64,000 bases of DNA from an uncultured Rhodobacterales bacterium (GTDB lineage Bacteria; Pseudomonadota; Alphaproteobacteria; Rhodobacterales; Rhodobacteraceae). This document shows positions 43,630 to 53,050 of the stretch, one piece after another; position 1 is the first letter of the stretch; each line of letters opens with the position of its first letter. A program made the translations under genes and the position numbers. The DNA lies in assembly GCA_903845215.1 (NCBI GenBank), contig CAIMWI010000036.1:1-64000 (forward strand), in the 5' to 3' direction. Below the pieces are notes generated by a model, which worked only from the letters and a program-made list of their open reading frames with translations, had not been told where the DNA came from and did no database searches.

Positions 43630-43706
43630 GGCGCGTCCCCTTTGGGCGACCTTAGGGGGGGCGCTTGCCACTGGCAAGGTGGCTGGCAAAAGGCTATGCT
43701 GGCCCG

Positions 43707-44405
43707 ATGAACCTGCTTGCCACCCTAGAAGCGACCTTCACCGCCCTTGACAGTGCGGCTTTCCTTCTTTTGGTTTTGGCGTGGCTTGCCACAGGATTTC
43801 TGGCCGAACATCCCCCATCATGGCGGCCCTCTGTCTCGCATCTGATGAAAGACTACCGCCGCCGTTGGATGGTCGAGTTTCTTACCCGCGAACCGCGCAT
43901 CTTTGACATCTCGCTGATCGACAGTTTGCGCCAAAGTGCGGCCTTCTTCATCTCGGGTGCCATGATTGCCATCGGCGGCGGGGTGGCGATGATTGGCAAC
44001 ACCACCACCTTGCAAGGGTTGGCCCAAGACCTGACCCTTAGTGCCGAAACCGCACAACTGCGCATCAAGTTGATTGTTGTTGTGGCTTTTATGGGCAACG
44101 CCCTGCTGAAATTCGTCTGGAGCCATCGTCTTTTCGGCTACTGTGCCATTATGATGGCCGCCATTCCCAATGATTACACCCACCCCATGGCCCGCCCCCG
44201 CGCCGACCAAACCGCCGAGATCATCATCACCGCCGCCCGCAGCTTTAACCGCGGGTTGAATGGGATCTACTTTGCTCTTGCGGGGCTAGCATGGTTGGTT
44301 GGCCCCAAAGCGCTGGTCTGGGCGGTGATCTTGACCACCGCCGTCTTGATCCGCCGTGAATTTGCCAGCCATTCGCGTGCTGTGATGATGCAAAAGCTTG
44401 ACTGA
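43707..44405 (+). CDS. DUF599 family membrane protein
   Basis: A 232-residue inner-membrane protein with four or five hydrophobic segments. Typical DUF599 features are HLMKDYRRRWM, FFISGAMIAIGGGVAMIG and the conserved FNRGLNGIYFALA. No function has been established for this family. The ATG at 43707 is used because an upstream extension adds 14 poorly conserved residues. It is divergent from glcD. Confidence 0.85.
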   Translation: MNLLATLEATFTALDSAAFLLLVLAWLATGFLAEHPPSWRPSVSHLMKDYRRRWMVEFLTREPRIFDISLIDSLRQSAAFFISGAMIAIGGGVAMIGNTTTLQGLAQDLTLSAETAQLRIKLIVVVAFMGNALLKFVWSHRLFGYCAIMMAAIPNDYTHPMARPRADQTAEIIITAARSFNRGLNGIYFALAGLAWLVGPKALVWAVILTTAVLIRREFASHSRAVMMQKLD

Positions 44406-44437
44406 CCTTGTCGTTCAGGTGGGCCCAAACACTCACC

Positions 44438-46507
44438 TTACACACGCGATCTTTTGCGCCCTTCGCGCCACCAAGCCAAAACAGATGCTAGGGCGGCCAA
44501 AAGCAGGTAGGCCCAAGCTGGCAGAACCGGCCCGACACGGATATCGCCCGTGACAAAGGCACTGCGCGGCGTGATGCCGATCCAACCGCGCCCAGCGGCA
44601 GGGCGGCCGTCACTGACCAATCGCAGATCGGGGATGCCGTTTTCCAGCGCCAGAATTCCGCCTTTGGTGGTGGCAACGATCGGGGCTAGCTTGTCGCCGC
44701 TGGCAAGGGTTTGCTCAAACTCTTTGGGGGCCGAGGGGCCCACCGCTATCACCCGAACCAGATCGCCTTGTTGCAGCCGATAAAGGCCCAGTTGTGACGC
44801 CGGATAAGCCGCCCGATACTGGCCGGGGCCCGTTTGAAGCAAGGGCAAGGTGGCAGTGCTGCCATCCGGCAGGGTCACCGTCACATCCGGCGGCGTGGCG
44901 GCGAGGATCGTGCGCCTTGTAACGGTTAGGCTTTGCCCTAAAGCTGTCGCGTCAAGCGTCTCTTCCTCAAGTTCGGGTTGTTTTAGCATCCAATGCGCCA
45001 AGCGCCGCAGCAATTCCAACTGCGGCCCCCCCCCTTCAAAGCCCTTGCCCCAAAGCCAGCTTTGGTCAGAGGCCAGAACCGCCACCCGCCCTTGCCCCAC
45101 CCTGTCCAGTACCAACAACGGCTTGTCGTCAGGCCCGCTCATCAAGACCTGACCGGCACGTTGCGTCACCTCGATCAGCCGGAACCAGCGGCCCCAGCCA
45201 CCTTGGGGGGCCAGCGCCTCTAACCCTTGGGTCACGGGATGTTTGCGGCCAAGGTCGGTCACTTGTGGCTTGAACCCCTGCTCCACAAGCCGACTGGTTG
45301 GTTCCACGGGCAAAATTTGCGCAAGCGGAGAGCGCCACAGGCTATCGACCTGCCCAAATTCTGGCCCAGCCGCCACAAGCACGGTACCGCCTTGGATCAC
45401 ATAATCGACGACATTTTGCAGGTAAGACATCGGCAAAATGCCCCGCATCGCGTAGCGGTCAAAAAGGATCAGATCGAACTCCTTGATCTTGTCGACGAAC
45501 AATTCCTTGATCGGAAAGGCGATCAGCGACAATTCAGACTGTGGGATCAGATCTTGCTTTTCGGGCGATCGCAGGATGGTGAAATGCACCAGATCGACCG
45601 AAGGGTCCGATTTCAACAGGTTGCGCCAGACCCTTTCACCGGGGTTCGGCTCGCCCGAGATCAGCAGCACGCGCAAGCGGTCACGCACGCCGTTGATCTG
45701 CACGACAGCGGCATTGTTACGGTCGGTCAACTCGCCGGACTGGGGCGCGATTGACAGTTGCACCACGTTGATGCCGGCATGGGGCAGGGTTAACGGCAAC
45801 GTCACCTCTTGACCGAGGGGCACGGTGAATGTTTGCGGCGCGTCGGCGTCAAGGGCGATGGTCACGTCGACCGAGGCTGCCGCAGTCAAGGGGGTCTGGC
45901 CCTGATCCTCGATCTTAAAGCTCAGGCTGGCCTCCTCGCCGATTATGGCGAAGGCCGGCGCATTGGTGATGGAAAGTCTGCGGTCCCAATCGCCCTTGCG
46001 CCCCGTTAGCAGCACATGCAACGGCGCGGGCAGGGCGGGGGCTGCGGGCAGATCATGCACCTGCCCATCGGTGATCACAATAACACCCGCAATGCGCGCT
46101 TGGGGTTCTTGCACCAAGGCATCTGCGATGGCCTTCATCGCCAAGGTGCCCCCATTGTCCTGCCCATCGGCGATATGCACAAGGCGAAGCTCGGTATTGG
46201 GCAAAAGCGCGACCTTGGCTTTCATCGCCTCTACCGCTTGGGCGGTTTGGAAGGTACGGTCTGACAGGGTTTGACTGGCGCTGTCGTCCACCAACAAGAT
46301 CACGATGTCAGACAGGGGTTTGCGGTCTTCGTGCTGCAAGGCTGGGTTAGCCAACCCCAAAAGGCAAAGCCCCAAGGCAAGCGCCCGCCACGGCCAGCCC
46401 TGCAGGCCGCGCCACAGCGCAAAGCCCGCGAAGGCCAGCGCCACCCCGCCCAAGACCGTCACAAGCCATGCGGCCAAAAGGGGTTGCAGCACCACAACCT
46501 GCGTCAT
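44438..46507 (-). CDS. Membrane protein with VWA and glutamine-amidotransferase-like domains
   Basis: A 689-residue protein with N-terminal membrane helices, a VWA-like domain at about residues 65-200 whose MIDAS motif DxSxS is intact (VDDSASQ), a central beta-rich region, and a class-I glutamine-amidotransferase-like region (about 330-450) without a clear catalytic Cys. A C-terminal membrane helix precedes the end (LLLAALASVLAWW). It is the last gene of the MoxR-type operon and overlaps the DUF4159 gene by 4 bp. Predicted to be a periplasm-facing partner in the MoxR system. Confidence 0.8.
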   Translation of the reverse strand: MTQVVVLQPLLAAWLVTVLGGVALAFAGFALWRGLQGWPWRALALGLCLLGLANPALQHEDRKPLSDIVILLVDDSASQTLSDRTFQTAQAVEAMKAKVALLPNTELRLVHIADGQDNGGTLAMKAIADALVQEPQARIAGVIVITDGQVHDLPAAPALPAPLHVLLTGRKGDWDRRLSITNAPAFAIIGEEASLSFKIEDQGQTPLTAAASVDVTIALDADAPQTFTVPLGQEVTLPLTLPHAGINVVQLSIAPQSGELTDRNNAAVVQINGVRDRLRVLLISGEPNPGERVWRNLLKSDPSVDLVHFTILRSPEKQDLIPQSELSLIAFPIKELFVDKIKEFDLILFDRYAMRGILPMSYLQNVVDYVIQGGTVLVAAGPEFGQVDSLWRSPLAQILPVEPTSRLVEQGFKPQVTDLGRKHPVTQGLEALAPQGGWGRWFRLIEVTQRAGQVLMSGPDDKPLLVLDRVGQGRVAVLASDQSWLWGKGFEGGGPQLELLRRLAHWMLKQPELEEETLDATALGQSLTVTRRTILAATPPDVTVTLPDGSTATLPLLQTGPGQYRAAYPASQLGLYRLQQGDLVRVIAVGPSAPKEFEQTLASGDKLAPIVATTKGGILALENGIPDLRLVSDGRPAAGRGWIGITPRSAFVTGDIRVGPVLPAWAYLLLAALASVLAWWREGRKRSRV

Positions 46508-49266
46508 TTGCCCAACCTTTCCAACAAGGCCGGCACATGAACTTGGTCAGATTTATAGTTGCCCGTTAGCGCGTACATGATCAGGTTGATGCCAAAGCGA
46601 TAGGCATATTCGCGCTGCTGATCGCCCGCAGCCCCCCGCCCGACGGGCAGAAAGGGCCAGCCGTCGTCATCAACGGCCCAGGCACTGGCCCAATCATTGC
46701 CACCGATCACCACGGGCGTCACGCCGTCGTTCAAGTTGCGAAACGGCATCTCATCGGTTTTGGTGGCATCAGGGGGCGGGGCCTCGACCCAAAGGCCGCC
46801 TTCGGCAAAGCGGCCGGGAAAGGCTTGCAGCAGATAAAAGCTGCGGGTCAGAACGTGGTCGCCCGGCAAAGGCGCAAGGGGGGGAATGTCTAGCCCTTGG
46901 GCGATGCGCTGCAAGGCTTGGCCTTCGGGCGTAAGCCCTTGGCCCACGCCGCCGCCGGCAACATCGGCATCGCGCGTGTCAAACAAGATCATCCCGCCGG
47001 TGCGCAAGTAATGGTTCAGCTTGGTATAGGCAGCGTCGGAAGGTGTGGCTGCATCTGCCGTGACGGGCCAGTAAAGACAGGGAAAGAACACCACCTCGTC
47101 CTTTTCCAAATCCACACCCATGGGCATCAAAGGCTCAATCGCGGTGCGGAAGATCAACTGGTCGCTCAACCCTTGCAGGCTTGCGGCCGAGGTGGCGTCA
47201 ACAGCAGCGTCCCGCGTGATCACATAGGCCAGCACAACGCCCTGCGTTGCGGCAATGGCCCTTTGATCGGCAGCCTCATCAGCCTGCGCGTTTTGCGGCG
47301 GTGCCAGCAGGGCCAGCGCCAAAAGCCCTGCACCCGCGCCGCGCCCAAAACCCAAACGCCCCATCACCGCCAAGCTCGCCACAGCGTCACACAGCAGCAA
47401 GATCATTGCCAAGGCCAACATCGGACCTTTCAGCGCGATTTCGGCCACAAGGGTCAGACCTTGCACGGCGACCCCCAAGGGCCAAGCGGCCTGAACCAAG
47501 GGCTGATCCACTGGCACAGCATTCACCGCCACGCCCAAGCCCTCGTGCCGATATACCCCTGCCGGAACTGCCCCTGATGGTCCACGCTGTAGCGCCGCCA
47601 CCAAATCCGCTCCATCCACACCCGCCAGCGCTGTGGGGTCGACCCGATCTCCCCAACCGTCCAAGATGTGCTCAGGCGTCCAGATCAACCCTGCCAGAAC
47701 ATCGGCACCCGCACTGCCCGATGTGGCGGAAACGGCAAGACGCTCTAGCATCTGCACAAACAGGCCCGACAGGGGCAGATCAGACCACTCGGCATTGGCT
47801 GTGACATGAAACAGCACCACCTGCCCCTGCCCCAAGGTCTTGCGCGTTACCAAAGGCGTGCCATCTTCCAAGACGGCCAAGGTGCGGCGGGGCAGGTCAG
47901 CATCGGGCTGGGCCAGCACTTGGGTGCGCACCCTTAGGTCTGGCGGGATCGCCAAGCCGTGAAAGGGCGAGGATTGCGCAAAGGCGGCCAAAGCTTTGGG
48001 TGCGCCCCAGCTCATTGCGCCCCCGCTGGTCAAGCCGCCTTGGCGCAGGGTCACGGGCATAAGTGGGTCTTTGGCCATCAGCGCAATGTCAGATGCCGCA
48101 AGGCGCGGGCCCGCAAAGCGCAGCAGCAAACCGCCTTTTTCCACCCAAGATTGCAACGCCGCAGCCTTTGCTTGGGGCATCTGCGCCCCATCGGCCAGAA
48201 CGATCACATCTGGGTTGGCGGGCAAGACATCGTCCAGACCGCCACTGAGAAGATCAGCCGAGAGGATCAGCGCTTGACGCAAGTAGTGCAGCGGCGCCAA
48301 AAGCTGCAGTCCCTCGCCATCGGCAGACTCGTTGACCAAGGCCACCTTGCGCCGCTTCAGCGTATCGTCGGCCAAACTTACAGCCCCTGCACTGCGTTGC
48401 CCATCCACGGCAAAGCGGGTGACACGATTTCGCAGTTCGGCGGGCAGATCCAATAGGGCAAGGGCTGCGCTGTCTTGGGCGGCGAAGGTCACCCTGACCC
48501 GCGCCAGATCGCGCTGAATCCCCGAAGGGTCAGGCCCCAGCGCGATCACATCGACCAAGGCAGGCTTTCCCGTCCTAAGACGCTGCACCTTTAGCGTCAC
48601 CTTGCCATCGACTTGCCTTGCGGGGCCTAAAGCATAGATCGGCTGGTCAGAGGCAAAGACATCCACATGGCCCTGCGCCTGCAAAGACGCCAGCAACTCT
48701 GCCTGACCGGAATGTGCCAACCCATCCGAAATCCAAGCCGTATCGTAAGGCCCCGCAGGAAGACGTGCGCGCCACAACGCCAAGTCCTGCACCTGCCAAG
48801 CGCGCGGGGCCATGGCAGCCAGCCTGCCGCGCCAGTCTGCGGCTGCCCTAAAGTCCAGCGCCTGCGGCAGGTCCGTCAGTTGCACCACGGCCACCAGACG
48901 CCCAACTTGCCCCGCATCGTCCAGCAGGCTGGCGGCTTTGGCTTGTCGTAAAGGCCAATCATAAGCATCAGCCCAGCCGCCATCCATGATAATCAGCAAC
49001 GGATCACTGGTGCGCGCCGCGCTTTTTGGGTTCAGCACGGGTCCGGCAAAGGCCAAAATCATGGTCGCCAGTGCCATCATGCGCAGCGCCAACAACCACC
49101 ACGGCGTTTTATCAGCTTGTTGTGATTTATCAGCCAAGCCCAGCAGCAAGGCCACCCCCGCAAACCTGCGGCGCGTGGCAGCGGGCGGCACAGCCCGCAG
49201 CAAGATCCACAAAACCGGCAAAGCCAAAAGCCCGATCAGCAGCAAAGGCGCACTGAACCCTATCAT
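46504..49266 (-). CDS. BatA/DUF4159 domain protein
   Basis: A 920-residue membrane protein. The first ~80 residues are an aerotolerance-regulator (BatA) N-terminal domain (LLIGLLALPVLWILLRAVPP), followed by a VWA-like region, a hydrophobic segment near residues 620-680, and a C-terminal DUF4159 domain (for example DEVVFFPCLYWPVT, MILFDTRDAD). DUF4159 genes are commonly linked to MoxR and DUF58 genes in alphaproteobacteria. The ATG at 49266 is preceded by GGGGTGG. It overlaps the DUF58 stop by 4 bp. Confidence 0.85.
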   Translation of the reverse strand: MIGFSAPLLLIGLLALPVLWILLRAVPPAATRRRFAGVALLLGLADKSQQADKTPWWLLALRMMALATMILAFAGPVLNPKSAARTSDPLLIIMDGGWADAYDWPLRQAKAASLLDDAGQVGRLVAVVQLTDLPQALDFRAAADWRGRLAAMAPRAWQVQDLALWRARLPAGPYDTAWISDGLAHSGQAELLASLQAQGHVDVFASDQPIYALGPARQVDGKVTLKVQRLRTGKPALVDVIALGPDPSGIQRDLARVRVTFAAQDSAALALLDLPAELRNRVTRFAVDGQRSAGAVSLADDTLKRRKVALVNESADGEGLQLLAPLHYLRQALILSADLLSGGLDDVLPANPDVIVLADGAQMPQAKAAALQSWVEKGGLLLRFAGPRLAASDIALMAKDPLMPVTLRQGGLTSGGAMSWGAPKALAAFAQSSPFHGLAIPPDLRVRTQVLAQPDADLPRRTLAVLEDGTPLVTRKTLGQGQVVLFHVTANAEWSDLPLSGLFVQMLERLAVSATSGSAGADVLAGLIWTPEHILDGWGDRVDPTALAGVDGADLVAALQRGPSGAVPAGVYRHEGLGVAVNAVPVDQPLVQAAWPLGVAVQGLTLVAEIALKGPMLALAMILLLCDAVASLAVMGRLGFGRGAGAGLLALALLAPPQNAQADEAADQRAIAATQGVVLAYVITRDAAVDATSAASLQGLSDQLIFRTAIEPLMPMGVDLEKDEVVFFPCLYWPVTADAATPSDAAYTKLNHYLRTGGMILFDTRDADVAGGGVGQGLTPEGQALQRIAQGLDIPPLAPLPGDHVLTRSFYLLQAFPGRFAEGGLWVEAPPPDATKTDEMPFRNLNDGVTPVVIGGNDWASAWAVDDDGWPFLPVGRGAAGDQQREYAYRFGINLIMYALTGNYKSDQVHVPALLERLGK

Positions 49267-50144
49267 CGCCACCCCCCCTGCAAAGCGCGGTAGGTCCAAA
49301 GCAGGGCCGTTGTCGCAGGTTGGCCCGTGTGATGCGATGCGTAAACCCAGCCTGCGGCTTGGGCCAGTTCAGCCAAACGCGCTTTGCGTTCCCCCAAGCG
49401 CGCCAGATACCGTCCGCGCAGATCGCCCGCGCTTTGGGTTTCATGCGCAAGGCTGCCGCCCATCGACACAAAGACCGTTCGACCATCGAAGGGAAACGCC
49501 TCTTCATCAGGGTCCAACACCTGCACCAAAAGCCCCTTCACGCCGCTGGCAGCAGCCTGGGCCAAAGACCGCTGCAGCCCAGACAAATCGCCCAGAAAGT
49601 CCGATATAAAGACAGCGCGCCCCTGTCGGATGAAGTCATCTGGCAAGGCGGCCGCATAGTCTTGCGCGGGCGCAGTTAAGTCAGCCGCCAAAACCTCTAG
49701 CAAGCGTTGCATCTGGCCTTTTCCCGCACGTGGCGGTTGGGGATGGCCTGCAAGGCCCACCTGCTCGCCCGCCCGCACAAGCAACGCCGCCAAGGCCAAG
49801 GCCAAAAGACGGGCGCGGTCAGATTTGGGCGGGCGAGAGCCACCGGCAAAGTCCATTGATTGGGCCCGGTCAACCCAAAGGACGACCGACTGCGCCGCCT
49901 GCCATTCGCGTTCTTGCACAAAAGCCTGATCAGACCGTGCCGATCTGCGCCAATCGATCCACCGCAAAGAATCACCCGCGCGGGCGGGGCGGTATTGCCA
50001 AAAGTCATCACCACGGCCCGGCCGTCTGCGCCCATGCTCTCCGAAGGTGACGGTGGCGGCCAGATGTTCTGCCGCAGCCAGTAAGGGCGGCAAGCTTTGG
50101 CCCAAAGCCTCGGCTCGGGCGCGCAGGTCGGGAAAAAGGGTCAC
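49263..50144 (-). CDS. DUF58 domain-containing protein
   Basis: A 293-residue soluble protein. The DUF58 core motif is RPARAGDSLRWIDWRRSARSDQAFVQ, followed by a VWA-like fold (VVLWVDRAQSM). DUF58 proteins are partners of MoxR AAA ATPases in complexes thought to insert cofactors or mature periplasmic or envelope proteins. Overlaps moxR by 4 bp and the DUF4159 gene by 4 bp, so the operon is tightly coupled. Confidence 0.92.
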   Translation of the reverse strand: MTLFPDLRARAEALGQSLPPLLAAAEHLAATVTFGEHGRRRPGRGDDFWQYRPARAGDSLRWIDWRRSARSDQAFVQEREWQAAQSVVLWVDRAQSMDFAGGSRPPKSDRARLLALALAALLVRAGEQVGLAGHPQPPRAGKGQMQRLLEVLAADLTAPAQDYAAALPDDFIRQGRAVFISDFLGDLSGLQRSLAQAAASGVKGLLVQVLDPDEEAFPFDGRTVFVSMGGSLAHETQSAGDLRGRYLARLGERKARLAELAQAAGWVYASHHTGQPATTALLWTYRALQGGWR

Positions 50145-51133
50145 GCGGGCAAAACCCTGTCGCAGGTGGCGGCGATGACTTCGGCCAAGCTGTCGCCACG
50201 GGCGCGGGCGGCAAAGGTCAGCGCCATGCGGTGGCCCAGAACGGGCTGGGCCAAGGCGCGCACATCAGCAATGGCAGGGGCCAGACGGCCCTGCAACAGG
50301 GCGCGGGCGCGCACCATCAGCATTAACGCTTGGGCCGCGCGCGGGCCGGGGCCCCAAGCCAGCGTGCCCTGCAACGCGCTGCCCTCAGCCTCATCCGGGC
50401 GGCAGGCGCGCACAAGATCCAAGATCGCCTCGACCACACGCTCGCCCACGGGCATCTGCCGGATCAGCGCTTGCGCGGCCATCAGATCGGCGGATGAGAG
50501 CAGGGCTGCGCCTTGCGAGACTTGCGCCCCCGTTGTGGCCATTATGATTTCCCGTTCTGCAGCGCGGGTCGGGTAGGCCACGTCAACCTGCACCAAGAAC
50601 CGATCTAACTGGGCCTCGGGCAGGGGATAGGTGCCCTCTTGTTCAATCGGATTTTGCGTGGCCAAGACGTGAAAGGGCGGGCCAAGACGGCGATGCTGGC
50701 CTGCGATGGTGACCTCGCGTTCTTGCATGGCTTGCAGCAGGGCCGATTGCGTGCGCGGGCTGGCGCGGTTGATCTCATCCGCCATCAACAATTCGCAAAA
50801 GACGGGGCCTTCGATAAAGCGAAAGGCACGGGTGCCGTCGGGGGCGGTTTCCAGCACCTCACTGCCCAAGATATCGGCGGGCATCAGGTCGGGGGTGAAC
50901 TGGATGCGGTTGGTGCGCAGGCCCATCACGGTGCCCAAAGTTTCCACCAGCAGCGTCTTGCCCAAACCTGGCAGACCCACCAGCACAGCATGCCCGCCCG
51001 ACAAAAGCGCCGCCATAACCAGCTCTACCACCGCCTCTTGCCCGATAAAGCGCCCACCAATCGCGGCCCGCGCCGTGCCCAATCTTGCGCTTAAGGCTTC
51101 AATGGCAGTGACAAGGTCTTCGGCTTGGGACAT
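50141..51133 (-). CDS. MoxR-family AAA+ ATPase
   Basis: A 330-residue chaperone-like ATPase. Walker A is GLPGLGKT, Walker B is LMADEINRA, and sensor 1 is in TQNPIEQEGTYPLPEAQLDRF, which is diagnostic of the MoxR branch. It heads the four-gene operon moxR-DUF58-DUF4159-VWA. By analogy with other MoxR systems it remodels or activates partner proteins, through the VWA proteins. An 81-bp gap separates it from the divergent DUF1285 gene. Confidence 0.95.
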   Translation of the reverse strand: MSQAEDLVTAIEALSARLGTARAAIGGRFIGQEAVVELVMAALLSGGHAVLVGLPGLGKTLLVETLGTVMGLRTNRIQFTPDLMPADILGSEVLETAPDGTRAFRFIEGPVFCELLMADEINRASPRTQSALLQAMQEREVTIAGQHRRLGPPFHVLATQNPIEQEGTYPLPEAQLDRFLVQVDVAYPTRAAEREIIMATTGAQVSQGAALLSSADLMAAQALIRQMPVGERVVEAILDLVRACRPDEAEGSALQGTLAWGPGPRAAQALMLMVRARALLQGRLAPAIADVRALAQPVLGHRMALTFAARARGDSLAEVIAATCDRVLPA

Positions 51134-51214
51134 GACTTGGCTCCGGTCGGGTTCGGGCTACACTAAAGCGAATACCGGTCGCGGGTACAAACGGCAAAAG
51201 GGTAAACTGCACAA

Positions 51215-51787
51215 ATGATCGTGAAACCTAGTGCCGATTCGTTGGTGTCTGCCGTGACACAGGCCGCCAAAAGGGGCCCGCCGCCTGTACACCTGTGGAA
51301 CCCGCCCTTTTGCGGTGACATTGACATGCGCATCGCGCGGGATGGGACTTGGTTCTATCTGGGCACGCCGATTGGCCGCGCGCCGATGGTGAAACTGTTC
51401 TCCTCGATCCTTAAACGCGAGGGGGATGCGTATTTTCTGGTCACGCCGGCGGAAAAGGTCGGCATCAAGGTCGATGACGCCCCGCTTTTGGCGGTGGATG
51501 TAACAGCCTCCGGCGAAGGCAAGGCGCAGGTGCTGCACTTTGTGACAAAAACCGAGGACGAGGTCGAGGCTGACGCCGAACATTCGATCAGCGTATGTCT
51601 TAAAAATGGCGAACCGGCCCCCTATATCCATGTCAGAGCAGGGCTGAACGCCCTGATCGACCGCAAGAGCTTTTATCGGATGATCGAATTGGGTTGCCAT
51701 GAGGTGCAACAAGACGGACAAAGCTGGTTCGGCCTTTGGTCCAAGGGCCAGTTCTTCAAAGTGATCCCCTCTGCCGACCTGACCTGA
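51215..51787 (+). CDS. DUF1285 domain-containing protein
   Basis: A 190-residue cytosolic protein with the DUF1285 signature PPVHLWNPPFCGDIDMRIARDGTWFYLGTPIGRAPMVKLFSSIL. No biochemical function is established. It is divergent from moxR and lies 6 bp upstream of the TIM-barrel gene. Confidence 0.92.
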   Translation: MIVKPSADSLVSAVTQAAKRGPPPVHLWNPPFCGDIDMRIARDGTWFYLGTPIGRAPMVKLFSSILKREGDAYFLVTPAEKVGIKVDDAPLLAVDVTASGEGKAQVLHFVTKTEDEVEADAEHSISVCLKNGEPAPYIHVRAGLNALIDRKSFYRMIELGCHEVQQDGQSWFGLWSKGQFFKVIPSADLT

Positions 51788-51793
51788 GAGCCC

Positions 51794-52579
51794 ATGCCCA
51801 GATATGCCGCCAATCTGACCATGCTGTTCACCGAGGTGCCCAGCCTTGACCGGCCCGGCTTAGCCGCGCAGGCGGGGTTTGACGGGGTGGAGATTCTGTT
51901 TCCCTATGACCACCCGGTGAAAGAGTGGCAGGCAGCTCTGGCGGGAATGCCCTTGGCGCTGATCAACACGCCGCCCGGGGATTGGGCTTCTGGGGATCGC
52001 GGGCATGCAGCGGTGCCGGGGATGGAAGAGACATTTCGCAACCATTTTCTGCGCGCCGCCGATATCGCCACGCGCCTTGGCGCGGGCAAGGTGCATATCA
52101 TGGCGGGCGTCGCCAAAGGGCCGCTGGCAACGGAGGTTTTTGTAGAAAACCTGATGTGGGCCGCCCAAACGGCGCCCGAGCTGCGCTTTACCATCGAACC
52201 GCTGAACGCCGAGGACTGGCCAGGGTATTTCCTGAACGATTTCGATCAGGCCGCACGGATTTTGCAGGATCTGGACGCATCCTGCCGTGTGGGGTTGCAG
52301 TTTGATGTTTGGCACGCAGCACGCATTCACGGCGATGCGCAGATGGTCTGGGACAAGCACCGCGATCTGGTCAACCATGTTCAAATCGCTGGATTTCCCA
52401 ACCGGGCAGAGCCCGGCGGTGGCGGCTTTGACCTGACGGCGATGTTTCGCGATTTGGACGCACAGGCCTATGACGGCTGGGTTGCAGCCGAATATCGGCC
52501 CGGGCGTGCCACTGTGCATGGCTTGGGCTGGCTGATGGCGCTTAAGGCCCGCGACAGGTTGATCGGCAGCGCATCTTAA
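51794..52579 (+). CDS. Hydroxypyruvate isomerase-like TIM-barrel protein
   Basis: A 261-residue TIM barrel in the Hyi branch of the xylose-isomerase-like family. The metal ligands are visible as a Glu in FTIEPLN, an Asp and His in [14 protein letters not shown], and a Glu in WVAAEYRPG. It may interconvert hydroxypyruvate and tartronate semialdehyde, connecting to glyoxylate metabolism, and glcDEF lies about 8 kb away. It is cotranscribed with the DUF1285 gene (6-bp gap). Confidence 0.82.
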   Translation: MPRYAANLTMLFTEVPSLDRPGLAAQAGFDGVEILFPYDHPVKEWQAALAGMPLALINTPPGDWASGDRGHAAVPGMEETFRNHFLRAADIATRLGAGKVHIMAGVAKGPLATEVFVENLMWAAQTAPELRFTIEPLNAEDWPGYFLNDFDQAARILQDLDASCRVGLQFDVWHAARIHGDAQMVWDKHRDLVNHVQIAGFPNRAEPGGGGFDLTAMFRDLDAQAYDGWVAAEYRPGRATVHGLGWLMALKARDRLIGSAS

Positions 52580-52646
52580 TCCGCCGCCCCTTTCCACGGG
52601 CTGCACCAGCGGCTATCAAGCGGCAAAGCGTATCAGGAACCCAAGC

Positions 52647-52832
52647 ATGACACTCAAAGCGCCAGAGACCCAAACAGTCACCTCGTGGAAAGTCGCCTGT
52701 GACGGCTGTGTGGGCGGCCTGGGCCATCCGCGCGTTTGGCTGAGCATTCCGCATGACATGGGGTTTGTGGAATGCGGCTATTGCGACAAGCGATTCGTCA
52801 TCGACCGCGATCACGCGCAAGGCGATCATTGA
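52647..52832 (+). CDS. Small zinc-finger domain protein
   Basis: A 61-residue protein with zinc ligands in CDGC, a downstream His-containing segment [10 protein letters not shown] and [14 protein letters not shown]. It resembles the zf-CHCC domain related to NDUFS6 of mitochondrial complex I. The cofactor assembly role is inferred from the family. It precedes polA with a 218-bp gap containing two intergenic elements. Confidence 0.85.
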   Translation: MTLKAPETQTVTSWKVACDGCVGGLGHPRVWLSIPHDMGFVECGYCDKRFVIDRDHAQGDH

Positions 52833-52858
52833 CGCAAAGTCGCATGGGTTGAAAAGCT

Positions 52859-52913
52859 GGGAGGGCCGGCTGCCCTCCCAGACCCTCCCGCGAGTATTTG
52901 GGCCTCGGTGAAG
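52859..52913 (+). repeat. Intergenic element, copy 4 (with full GC-rich arms)
   Basis: GGGAGGG (52859-52865), CCCTCCC (52873-52879) and a second CCCTCCC (52883-52889) precede the core at 52891-52913 (GAGTATTT, then GGGCC...TGAAG). The G-rich arm can pair with either C-rich arm, but not both at once. Confidence 0.65.
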
Positions 52914-52928
52914 GCCAGAAGGGCTCCA

Positions 52929-52972
52929 TTTGCGATTTGCCCCAATACTCCGGGGTCCGGGGCTGGCCCCGG
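52929..52972 (-). repeat. Intergenic element, copy 5 (inverted)
   Basis: On the minus strand CCGGGG (RC of 52967-52972), then CCCCGG twice (RC of 52957-52962 and 52950-52955), then the core at 52929-52951. It is inverted to copy 4, 15 bp away. Confidence 0.6.
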
Positions 52973-53050
52973 GGCCTGTCAGCCGCGCTATGGGTGGTGG
53001 TTTTGTGCGCAAGATCGTGGCAAAGTCACGGCGCAACACGGGGGCGTTTT

